This document shows, in pieces, positions 15,245 through 26,700 of a DNA stretch of 64,000 nt. How positions within the stretch are numbered: the first letter of the stretch is position 1; each line of letters starts with the position of its first letter. The stretch covers positions 2,082,987 to 2,146,986 of the forward strand of contig NZ_JAKJSC010000001.1 in NCBI RefSeq assembly GCF_029029525.1, in the 5' to 3' direction. Both the position numbers and the translations under genes were made by a program. A model generated the notes under the pieces. That model saw only the letters and a list, made by a program, of their open reading frames with translations, was not told the DNA's origin and did not search any database. Source of the DNA: Labilibaculum sp. DW002 (GTDB taxonomy: Bacteria > Bacteroidota > Bacteroidia > Bacteroidales > Marinifilaceae).

Positions 15245-16600
15245 TTAATTCATTTCAAAATATTCATATGCTCCCATATCCGGAGCAATGTCTTGATCTC
15301 TGCGATTAGCATTTAGATCTAACCAATTGTCCTTGTTTAGTTCAATATTTCCTTTGTTAATAGCAGGAGATTCGACTTGCAGTCCAAAATCAAACTCAGT
15401 AAGATCAATAAATAAAGGATTTTCATTGAAAATGCAATTTTTAAAAACAGCCGCATAGTCTAGTTGAAAAGTACTTCCTAGTTTTAAGAGTGTATTCTCA
15501 ACTTCAACTTTCTCTAAAGGCTCCACTTCTAATTCATTAATTCTTCCACTCCAAACAATACTATTACTGATTTTCAGATTGCCTTCTCCTGTTCCTTTAT
15601 AAAAAATGACAGGATCGGTTCTTGGAGAAAAAGACCATAAATTGTAGAATGTGGATTGATAAATCTCATAGATTGCATCACCTTCCATTCTTAAGCATTC
15701 TTGGCCACAATTCGTAACCAATAAATCATGAGCAATGATCGATGCATTCTTGGCTGAAATTCCATTTTGTGAAAAATTTCGAATAAAAGCATAAGATAAA
15801 TTAACAGGAACACCTGCCATTGTACGATCAAAACTTAAACCATTAATGCCATCTTCCAAAACAAAATGCTCCAACACGGAAGAGGTACTTTCCTCGTAAA
15901 AATAGATTCCATCCCACTGTCCCGGAGCATTTTCATACAATTCTTCTAAACGAGTACTGCCAAAATAAACAGGTCGTTCAAAAGTGCCATTCACACTCAA
16001 TTTCCCTTTAACATGTATACCTGCATCTTTGTAAAAATAGATTTTCGCTCCTTCTTGTATGCTAAGTTCTGTTCCTTCAGTAAGCCAAGTAGGCTTAAGA
16101 AGCACATAAGGCCTGTTTCCGGTCCAAATTGCAGACTCAGTAATATCTTCATCAATTAAATGAACATCTTGCGCAAAAGTCTCTAAAGTTATCCTCTGCA
16201 CATTCCCATTTGCTTCAATAACAATTTGATCTTTTAACAAGCGAGGAGCATCCTCATCTTTTGGGCTTAAACTCACCTCTACAAAAACATACAAACTATC
16301 CTTAGCATTCAATTCTATATTCTGAACTAGATTCGATTGTTTACCATTTACATTTATACGATATGGTGTTTCGGTTTTATAAAGATATATACTTGAAATT
16401 TTCACCGCTTTTGATGATGGATTATAAATTTTCAACTGTTTGGTTGTGGATTCAAATCCAGTAAACAAAGTATCAAAAGCTACTGTGTCTGTCGAAAATG
16501 TAAACTTAAAATGAGGATCTGAAACAAAGTCATCTTCTTTATCACAAGAAAGTATAGAAATTGATATCAAAAAGAAAAAAAGAAGACGTATTGAAAACAT
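15245..16600 (-). CDS. Right-handed parallel beta-helix lipoprotein
   Basis: A 451-residue surface or periplasmic protein. A lipoprotein signal (SIRLLFFFLISISILSC, lipid Cys at residue 19) is followed by an Ig-like segment (about 30-135) and then short beta-helix-type repeats with many Asn/Gly turns (about 150-400). The C-terminus, with NRRDQDIAPDMGAYEY, is of the kind often found at the end of Bacteroidota beta-helix proteins (choice-of-anchor Q). No catalytic residues can be named. It may bind or cleave polysaccharide, or be structural. It lies directly upstream of the nuclease-like gene on the same strand. Confidence 0.78.
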   Translation of the reverse strand: MFSIRLLFFFLISISILSCDKEDDFVSDPHFKFTFSTDTVAFDTLFTGFESTTKQLKIYNPSSKAVKISSIYLYKTETPYRINVNGKQSNLVQNIELNAKDSLYVFVEVSLSPKDEDAPRLLKDQIVIEANGNVQRITLETFAQDVHLIDEDITESAIWTGNRPYVLLKPTWLTEGTELSIQEGAKIYFYKDAGIHVKGKLSVNGTFERPVYFGSTRLEELYENAPGQWDGIYFYEESTSSVLEHFVLEDGINGLSFDRTMAGVPVNLSYAFIRNFSQNGISAKNASIIAHDLLVTNCGQECLRMEGDAIYEIYQSTFYNLWSFSPRTDPVIFYKGTGEGNLKISNSIVWSGRINELEVEPLEKVEVENTLLKLGSTFQLDYAAVFKNCIFNENPLFIDLTEFDFGLQVESPAINKGNIELNKDNWLDLNANRRDQDIAPDMGAYEYFEMN

Positions 16601-16630
16601 GGCTTACTTATTTAAATCAAACTTGAAGAT

Positions 16631-16667
16631 AAAAAAAATCCGGTATTTTATGTGAAAATACCGGATT
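16631..16667 (-). terminator. Rho-independent terminator after the PorP/SprF gene
   Basis: A 13-bp perfect stem (16637-16649 with 16655-16667), 5-nt loop, and an eight-residue T-run on the minus strand. It ends the giant-protein/PorP transcript. Confidence 0.9.
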
Positions 16668-16686
16668 CATATCTTGTGTAAATTTT

Positions 16687-17745
16687 CTAAAAGAAAATAT
16701 AGCTTTTACTATTTCGCTTGTAGCGAGATGTTTTTGTTTTACTAAAATTACGATCTGCAGCTCTTCTTTCTCTCAATCTATTTTCCCTCTTCATCTTGTT
16801 AGGAATATCAAAATTAATTCCTAAAGTTATTTCATGAGTTCCATCACTACTATCAGCAATTAAGTTATCGGTATAATGATCGTATGAATAACCGATGTAA
16901 TATTGATTGTAATTAACACCAACCATTCCAACAATTTGATCGTTTGTTCGATATGATGCAGCCATCCAAAAATGATGAATATATACCTTTGCTGAAATAT
17001 CGTAATACAAATCTGAATCCATTGTTTTACGAACAATTACCGATGGCTCGATATCTACAAGATCACGCAAGTGAAATGTATAACCTGCTGTTGCATAAAA
17101 ATGACGTTTCATGATATCATCATCAATATTGTTATCACCCATTTTTACAGATGATTCGAATAAGTGTGCAGCCGATGCACCAATAAAATAATCATCATTG
17201 TATAAATAAAGACCAAAATTGGCATCAGGAACGTAAGAAACCTCATCCGGACCAGCCTTTGGATCATTCACTGGAATGTATCTCTTATCGAATTTAAACT
17301 GATAAAATACACCTCCCAAACCAAATGAAAGCTTAGTGCCAGTTTGCCCTAATTTCGATCTTGTTAATTGAATGTGATAAGCATATGATAATTCAATTCC
17401 TGTTCTGGCTACTTCTCCTGCACGATCATTAAAAAAATATCCTCCCAAACCAACACCTCTTGACTTATTACGACGCGACAAAGGATTTCCTTTCACGTTA
17501 CAGGTTGTGCATTTGTTACTCATATTTTTATTAAAACTTAAAGCCTGTGTTTCAGGAGCTCCTTCGACTCCAGACCACTGCTGCCTTAAGCTTAATCGCA
17601 AAGGTGAGTACATCCTACTTCCCGCCATTGCAGGATTCAGTAAAAACCCATTCTCTACATACTGACTGTAAAGAGGTAGTTGTTGGGCCTTTCCTTGTGT
17701 GAATGCAAAAAGTAACATTCCCAGAACAATTATTTTTATTCTCAT
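16687..17745 (-). CDS. PorP/SprF-family type IX secretion membrane protein
   Basis: A 352-residue outer-membrane protein of the PorP/SprF family. The signal peptide (MRIKIIVLGMLLFAFTQGKAQ) is followed by the family opening QLPLYSQYVENGFLLNPAMAG and a barrel-like sequence. The C-terminus is basic (about residues 315-352, many Arg/Lys), which is unusual for a barrel end. The start is set at ATG 17745: the longer frame begins with TTG right after the stop of the giant gene and would add 11 residues before the signal. SprF-like proteins help export or anchor a partner adhesin encoded directly upstream, which fits the 3165-residue protein here. Confidence 0.88.
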   Translation of the reverse strand: MRIKIIVLGMLLFAFTQGKAQQLPLYSQYVENGFLLNPAMAGSRMYSPLRLSLRQQWSGVEGAPETQALSFNKNMSNKCTTCNVKGNPLSRRNKSRGVGLGGYFFNDRAGEVARTGIELSYAYHIQLTRSKLGQTGTKLSFGLGGVFYQFKFDKRYIPVNDPKAGPDEVSYVPDANFGLYLYNDDYFIGASAAHLFESSVKMGDNNIDDDIMKRHFYATAGYTFHLRDLVDIEPSVIVRKTMDSDLYYDISAKVYIHHFWMAASYRTNDQIVGMVGVNYNQYYIGYSYDHYTDNLIADSSDGTHEITLGINFDIPNKMKRENRLRERRAADRNFSKTKTSRYKRNSKSYIFF

Positions 17746-17778
17746 TCGAATTTTAGGGTCAGTTTTATTAGTAATCAA

Positions 17779-20700
17779 TTAACGAAGAATAGTAACAGTT
17801 CCCATTATTGGCTTTTCATCATCAAGCTCTACGGCATAATAATACGAACCAATTGGCAGTGATGTATTGCCATCTGCTCCTGTCCAAGGAGTACCGCGAT
17901 ACTCGTTACCTGTTCCACTAAATTTGTAAACGGCTTTCCCCCATCGATCGTAAATAACGATCTTAAGATATTGCACAAACTCTATTCTTTCTAAATCCCA
18001 ATAATCATTATAACCATCACTATTTGGTGTAAATGCTTTTGGTATCTTAATTCTTTTCTCAAATAAATACTCCAGATTAATAGTCGAATCTAAAACACAT
18101 CCATTGGCATCAATAATATTGATATCATAATTTCCTCTAGGAAGACCATCATTATACAATCCAGTATAATCAATGCCATTCCAATTAATCGTGTATGCTT
18201 CAACTCCACCTACAACATCTAAACTAATAGCTCCATCATTAGCATCCACTGTCGTTGGCCTTACAGCCTCTATTTCTAATGCAAGTGCTTCCGGTTGATC
18301 TAAAACAACACTTGAAGTATCGGAACAACCATGATCATCAATTACTTTCACCTCATATCTACCAATATAAAGCTCAGTCGCCTCTTCCGTCTCCTGACCA
18401 TCTGACCATTCTATTGTATAAGCAGGGGTTCCTCCACTAATATCAACCGTGGCACTACCTTTATTCTCTCCATAACACAACACATCTGTGAAATTATTCA
18501 CTTCAGCGATTAATGTATCCGGTTGATTTAAAGTCATTCCTCCGTTAGCTTCGCAACCATTCTTATCAACAATAATGTAATTATAGTCTCCTGTTTCTAA
18601 ATCATAAATATCTTTAGTGATACTACCATAATTATCCCAATTTACCAAATACGGACCTGTACCATCTTCTATTTCAAGCTTAAGCCATCCATCTTCTAAA
18701 CCATAACAAGTAGGTTCGTAAAAATCAACAATAGAGGCAATAATTTCTGCTGGCTCTGTAATTTCAAAGTTAACAGTCTCAGATGGGCAACCTCTGCTGT
18801 CGGTCAATTTAACTGAATAAGAACCTGCCGCTAGGTTTTGTTGATCTTCTGCGTTTGGATCAACTCCTGCACCGCCCCATAAATAAGTATAACCTGGTGT
18901 TCCTCCTTGTGGATGAATATTAATGTATCCATCGTTTAATCCATAACAAGAAATATCTTTTTTCCAGAATTCAGCAACCAATTCTTTTGGTTCTGCAACT
19001 GTTACTTGAAGGCTTTGCTCTTCGTAGCCAGGATCTCCAGCGGAATCATATACTGTTACGGTGTACGTTCCGGCTTTCAATCCACTTACATCCTTATCTG
19101 TACTTCTAAAATAATGATCACCTGTCCAACTATAAGTTAGGTTAGCGACATCACTCTCACCTAATACGCCAACTTCAATTGCCCCATCAGAACCTCCCGG
19201 ACAAGTTGTATTGGTTTTTGAAGTTACAAACAATAATAATTTTGTAGGCTCGTGAACTTTTTTCGAATCTTCAATTCTACATTCATTCGCATCCAAAACA
19301 ACAACTTCGTAAACACCCATTTCTAAACCAGAAATCGAAATATTTCCACTTACGTTTGATGATTCAGAAAAAGAATATCCATTTGGACCTGAAACTAAGA
19401 ATATATATGGTGCAGTTCCTCCGGTTACATCAGCCGTTAAAGTACCATCACGTTCACCTGCCGCTGAAATATCAACAGTAGCAACTGTTAATCCAAGAGA
19501 GTTTGGTTCAATAATAACTTGACTACCCGAAACTGAACATCCATATTCAGAAGTAACAGTATAATCATACGTACCTGGCTCTAAATCTAAAATGTGTTTT
19601 GCTGTAGATAAGAAACCTGTACCGTTTGTCCATTCAATCGTATATTCTGCAGATCCAAAATCAATATCTAATTCTATTTCTCCATCGGCAGCATTATTAC
19701 AACTCACATTTTTTACATTAGCAATACTCACCAATAAAGGATCTGGCGTTAACAACTCATAGGTGGTTGAAACTGTTTGCCCTGCAGAAGTTGCAGTTAC
19801 AGTATAAGTTCCTGCAGCTAATGTAGAAATTGTTTGCCCAACACCTGAGTATCCCGCAGGACCAGACCAAGTATAAGTAAAGCTTCCGTTTCCTCCAGAT
19901 GCATTTGCTCTTAATTCTCCAACCGGACTACCAACACAACCTACGGCTTGTAGTTCTTCAATGTAAGTGAAAACCATACCCGGTTCATCAATTATTATTG
20001 ATTTCTCAACGGTTGAACATCCTGAAGCATCAGTTGCTACAACAGTATAAACACCTCCAGCCAAGTTCTCTATCAAGAAAGAATGATCATCGTAATCATC
20101 AGGACTTGTAGAAGTATAACCACCAGGTCCACTTACTGTAAATATATATGGAGCTGTTCCTTCTTGAGTTTCAATAGCAAGAATACCATCATTCACTCCA
20201 GCGATTGTTATGTGTTGCTCTACAACCAAACCTAACTGAATGGTATAACCGAGATTTAAATCAACAACATCTTCGGAAGAACAATTATTTTTATCTGTAA
20301 TTAATAAACTGTAATCTCCAGCGGCAATATTTTCGATATTCTGATCGTAAGATCTAAAATCATTTGGTCCTGACCAACTATAGTTATAACCACTACCTCC
20401 ACCATAAGGAGTAACTCTGATAATACCATTATTAGAATTTTCACAAGTAGGTAGTACTACATCTTCAACTAGGAAGCCTATTTCACCAGGCTCTGTAACT
20501 GTTACATTCGATTCATAAACACATGAATTTGCATCTTCAATTCGCAGTATGTAATCTTTAGGAGTCAAGTTTGGAAAGATTCCTGTGGAACTTTCTACAC
20601 CATCTAAATAATATTGGTAAGAAGGAGTTCCTTGTTTTGCTTCAATAAATATCTCACCAGAATCTTCACCATTACAATTAGCAGGTTCAATCACCAACTC

Positions 20701-23700
20701 ATTTGGCACTAATTCCAAAGGTTCATTTAACTCATAACTTAATACAGATACACAATTAACCGCATCAGTTACGCTTAGCTCATAAGTACCTCCTGCTAAT
20801 CCTGTAATATTTGCTGAACTTGCAGTATAGCCAGATGGACCAGTCCATGCATAAGAATAATCAAGAACTCCACCAGTAATATTAGGGGCAAATTGTCCGT
20901 TATTATCATTGTAACAAAGCAAATCTGTACCATTCAAATCCATAACAATTTCCGGGTTTGAATTAATCGTCACTAATTCATCTAGAGTTGTACAAGAATT
21001 CTCATCTCCAACATGAACTGTATAGTCACCAGAATAAAGACCTGTGATATTTTCACTAGCCTGCAGAACATTATCTAAAAAGTACGAAAGACTTCCTGTA
21101 CCGCCGGTTGCAGTAATTAAAATTTCTCCTTCTGGAACCGTAAAACAAGTCAGGTCTTTTTTCGTGATATCATCAACCAATAATTCGTACGCGTCGAAAA
21201 TATTTACGACCGTATCAAACTCGCAATTTTTACCATCCGCTACCGTAATGTTATATTTTCCAGGAGTTAGGTTTAATGCTGTACTTTCCCAAGTCAATTT
21301 ATTGGTTGAAGTTAAAGGAGTAAAATCAGTTCCCGCTTCATCAACCCAAGTAAATTGATATTCAGGGTACAACTGATTAGTAACCTCAGCAATAATACGA
21401 CCATTTCCTTCACCGAAACACTTCACATTATTTGCCGTTATTGCCAAAGAAACATTTGATTTTGTTCCTAATACAACCTCTATAATTGATTCAATTTTAC
21501 ACTGTAAACCATCAACAATATTAATTCCATAGTTGACATCAACTTTATAGAAACCTGTTGCATCAACTTCAATAATAGCATTTGTTTCTCCAGTTAATGC
21601 TTCATAAGGATCTGTTGTACCATCTGCACTATAATACCATTGGAATGTTGTATTGTTATTAATTGGGAAACGAGTTACGTGATCCAATACAGCAATTTCA
21701 CTACACCACTCTTCCCTTGGCTGATCAAAACTATCTTCGAACGAAGGTGGATCTATTTCTCCTGTAGGATCAATTTTCTCATAAAATCCTGTGCTGTTGT
21801 CATTCTCATAATGATAATTAACAGGATGATCTCCTGCTGTTCCCGATGAACCCGCAATATCAGTTAATGCCGAATTGTAAATCTTTTCAAATAAACCTGA
21901 TGGTTTATGAATAAATGCCTTATCTCCAGGAATACTTGCTTTTAGAAAAACATATGAACAACGAACACCCTCCATTTTTAAATCATAAATAACAGTAATT
22001 GTTTTTCCTGATTCGATTGTATTGTTCTCGTATCCAAGTGTAAATTCAAGGTTGTCGAAAGTATTGTCTCCAAAAATCTGACCTTGTTCCATAAATCGAA
22101 CTGATCCAAAAGTACCTTTGCCACTACCTAGAATCTTTATTATTCCATTGTTATTGAAATCTACAGAGCCGAAAGTTACATTCGCATCTGTTTCGCAATA
22201 AATTCCTCCGCCATTTTCAAAAGTAATTGCAGTAGAACTTGCAATAAAATCCAAACCTCCGTCGGTATTCATTTTCATATTCCATGAATTGTTCGCATCA
22301 GAAATTACACTGACTAAAGAACCAGACATATCAAATTTTCGAACTGCATAAAAATCTGCTAATGATAAAGAACTAAACTTACCAATCGTAAAATCATTTC
22401 CACCGGTTGTAACAGAACCACTTTCTATATATAAATCTCCCGACGTAATCAGACTTGAATTCCATACCCAAGCTTGATCATCACCGTTAAAAATAACATC
22501 TCCATCCATTGATTTATTAGCAAAATCAACCACTTTATCACCAGCTAATCCATCACCTATAAAATCAAAGGTACCTCTCATACTCATTGACATGGTTTCT
22601 GTTAAATCCATAAAACCACCTAATTCAAGTCGAGCATCAACAGTAAAATTAGCATCTGGATCAACATCATCATACCAAGTCATGTTATGACATTTGCCAT
22701 CGGCAAGCAACTCAACTAGTTTACTTCCTAGAAATGAGTTTGCAGTAAAAAACACATCATCGTTCAAAGTAGGTACACAACCTTCTTCACTACCATCAGC
22801 AGCACGACTCCAATTTTCGTGATTACCCCAGCTATCGTCATCACCATTTCCAGTCCAATACAAAGCAATCGGAGCAACCACTCCATCTATTGTCCATCCT
22901 GCAACATTACCAAGGTCAAATGAATTCGCAGCAGTATAGCTTGCTCCGTTAGAAGCGTCACCAACAATATCTTTTAATTGCAAGAAATTGCCAACAACAT
23001 CATTAGCTGCTAAAATTGTTGTCTCTTTTCCAGCTCCATCCTTTGATGAATGTAAATATATAGGTGCAAAACAGCTACCTTCTGCTAAAAGGTAATCCAT
23101 CTCATACGTTTTCCCATTTTGAAATTTAAATTCGAAACCACGGCCTAATTCAACCGTTCCAAATTTATTTTTGCCATTTACAGAGCCATTTTCTTTAAAT
23201 TGCAAATAATCAACATAAGGTGTAATTCCAGAAAATCCAGAATCTAACTCTCCATCCTTCTCAAAAATTAATTTATTAAATGAAATATTGTGAGTTGTAG
23301 CACCTGCAATAAATACCTCCGCATCATCAACAAAAGTAATTGTACTGTTTGTTGATAAAAACTCAAAACCTAAATCTAGGTATGCATCAGCCAAATTAAT
23401 GTAAATAGATCTTCCTAATACATCCTCCTTACCCGTAATGGTAATATTCGAATTTTGAATGTCTAATCCACGAGTATTGATCCCCTCAGTAGGATCTGTT
23501 GAAGTGATACTCTTGCATTCCAAGTCATTACCATCAGTAATCAACTTACCATATCTGATAAAACAATCACCCTCTATTTGCATGTTGTCGAGCAATTTCC
23601 ATTCTCCACCATTACCATCAAACTCAACGATATTTGGAAACACATAACCAAAGGTATTAATCACCTGTGGTTCGACTGCTCTAAAGTAAAAATCAACCAT

Positions 23701-26700
23701 CGCTGATAAATCAATATCAACAGCAGAATTAAATATTAATGACCCATAGATATAAACACCTGTAATATCAGTCGTTCCCATTTCAAAATTAGGTCTCGCC
23801 CCTTCGGAACCAGTCCAATCCATTGTTCTACAGCGGATATCACTTGCCCCTGTATATACAGTTTGTTCCGTATCCGTAAATGATGCAATATCAAAAAACA
23901 CATTATCCTTAGCTGTCGGCACACAACCATCTGCTACAGTAGCTCCTGATGTTGTAGCCCAATGACTAGGATCATCCCAATTCCCTGTTCCACCAATCCA
24001 ATACAAATCTGTCCCTGCTGGTTCATCTTCAAACTTCCAACCATCAGCCCCACCTAAATCGATAGAAGCTTTAGCGATAAATACATCCGCTGGCTGCGCT
24101 TTTACATTTAAAATATTAACTGAATTTGCAGTGATACTAGTAACTCCTGTTTTGGCTTCAAAAATAGCCTGATCTGCTCTTGATCCTGTAATATCTATAG
24201 TTCCTTCACAAGCTCCATTTGCGATTAAATTGCCCAGAATATATTTTTGAGTACTTTCAAACACATAAGTTTTACCTACTGCTAACTGAATACTTTCCAC
24301 AGCAAAACTTACTTCAGAATCATTTTTCTTTCTAAAATATGTATTGCCATTTAGTACTAAATTATTAAAAGTGATGTCATCTGAAAATGTATCAATATAT
24401 GCGTTGCCATCAGCGTCTTCAAACGTTACATCGTAAAATGTTACTGGCACAGCTCCTTTAGATATTATTAAATCTCCTCCGGTTGTAAATATAATTTCTG
24501 AAGTTCCTGAATTCAATGCAAAACCATCAGGGGAAATCTCAAATCGTTCTAATCTAAACTTTGTAGCTCCTAGAGTTAAAGATCTGGTATTGTCAATACC
24601 GAAATTAGAAATGAAACTTCCTGCTTCCATATCTTGATCATTAGAGATTAAATCTCCATTCTCCAATACTATTGTTCCTGTCGTATTCAAAGCGCTATTT
24701 AATGTCCAATCTCCAGCATCCCAAGTCCCGTCATCTTTCTGCGTTCCTTCAAAATTCAAATCACTAAGCAAAGTTACTGCACCAGCATCTATTGTCGCTG
24801 ATGAAATCGATTTAAAATAAAATTCGCCAGAATAAGCAAAATTGGAGCCATCCATTCCTGAAAAATCAGTTGATCCGAAAATGCAAATTGGCTGATCTCC
24901 AGTAAAACTCATCAGGTTTGCATTTGTCCAAGTCATATCTAAACATTCGGCTGATTTACCTCTATCAGATATATTAACCTCGTAGCTATTGGTAACATTA
25001 GCATCATCAAAAACAACAATATCTTTACGATTTGGCAAACATCCGCCAAGCCAGTTATCTGCTGTAAACCAATCACTATCTGTATTTCCAGTCCAATAAA
25101 CGGTTCCACCTACTAAATCATTAGGAAAAACCCAACCATCGTATCCTGAAATCCCAATAGATTCGGCGGCAGTAAGTGTACCAATACTTCCAATTACATT
25201 TACATCTTCAATTCTTAATCGAATCAAATCGGTTGAAGCAACATCGCATTCGAAGAAAGCAATACCGCCTTCGCCTTTGAAAGTAATGTAATCAGAACAT
25301 GTTCCGTGAGCAACTAAACCTTCTGCAACCACTATTTTCTGTGTGCTTCCAGCCAAAAATAAGTATTGTTTACCTTTGCTAAATATCAACTTATCAAACT
25401 GATGATTACCTGCTATTTTTGCATTCCCGTTAAACAATAAGGATTCAAAACTTGGCTCTGTTACAATTCCTTCATTGGTTAAAAACACTTGGCCATCAGG
25501 GTAATTAAACACCACACGACCATAAGTTAAGTAATCAGAAGAGTTATTATAAAATTCAGCAGCATCTTTCGTCAATCGTATTTCTGAATTGGTACTTGTA
25601 ATGGTAAAATTATTCCCTGCTACATTCCATGCTCTGGAAACGCCATCAGTAATAATAATATCCGAATTAGAAATATCAAGTGTTCGATACAAAGTACTGG
25701 TTGAAATAAATTGAGCTGTTGTAAGCTTAAAGCCTGCAGTTACAACATCACCTTCGATTAACTCTACTGTATTTAAAACCGTAAGATCAGTAGCGAATGT
25801 CCAATCTCCCGATCCGTTGAAGAATACAGGACCAATTATATCTTTGTTTAAAGCAATGGTATTTGAATTATCTCCACTAAACTGCGTGTCTCCAGAAAAA
25901 TTCCAGGTACAATTACCTGCTGCAAGAGAACCATAAATCTCCATTCTATTTGTACCCTCAAGAGTTGAGTTATCGTCAATAATAAGATCCTTACATTCTG
26001 CAGGGACATCTACATTAACTACAAAAGTAGCTGGTATAATTGCATTGTTATTCCTTGATGGCACACAACCACTGTCCCAGTTTGAAGGGGTTCCCCAATT
26101 GCCATCTCCAGCAGTTCCAATCCAGGTATAATCGGCGGAAGAAGGAGCATTAAACGTCCAATTTGTATTGTTCCCACCAAGATTGTATGAGTTGTTTGCT
26201 ACAAAAGGGATTGCAGTTCCAAGAGCATTAATATTCTGAACTTTTAAATAATTTAGATTTACTGCTGCCGCCGAAATATTTCCTCCAAAAGCATCACCAA
26301 TCAAATTAACATATGCAAAACACTCTCCAAGTGCAGTAAAAGTTCCCTTTACATTCTGAGTCCCATTATTGATAGAATAGGTATGCCCTGCATTTAGTGT
26401 TAAATCATTAAAATCATTTTCACCTTTTAAACTTCCATCTAAATCAAAAGTTACGTCATGAAAAGAAGTAAGTATATTCGAGCTTTCAATTGCACCTTCG
26501 TTTCCAGTAAAAACAAGATCGTAAAATTCAATACGCTTTGTTCCTGATATTTGAATTGTGGAATTACTTGAACTAACTACAATCTTGGATGTTCCAGGAT
26601 ATAGGTCTAGGTTATCAGCCTGGAATGAGATGACAGGATTACCGCTTTTTTGAAGGTTAACTGTTGAAGCGTTTAAATACAACTCTCGAGAAACCGAATT

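Noticed and set aside
17746-17778. An upstream extension of the PorP/SprF gene to base 17778
   Set aside because: The start codon would be TTG directly after the stop of the giant gene and would place 11 polar residues ahead of a good signal peptide; ATG 17745 is preferred.
17779-22000. Regularly spaced repeats that could suggest a CRISPR array or tandem DNA repeat
   Set aside because: The repetition is at protein level (SprB-type units of about 80 residues) with divergent DNA; no identical 25-40 bp direct repeats with unique spacers were found.
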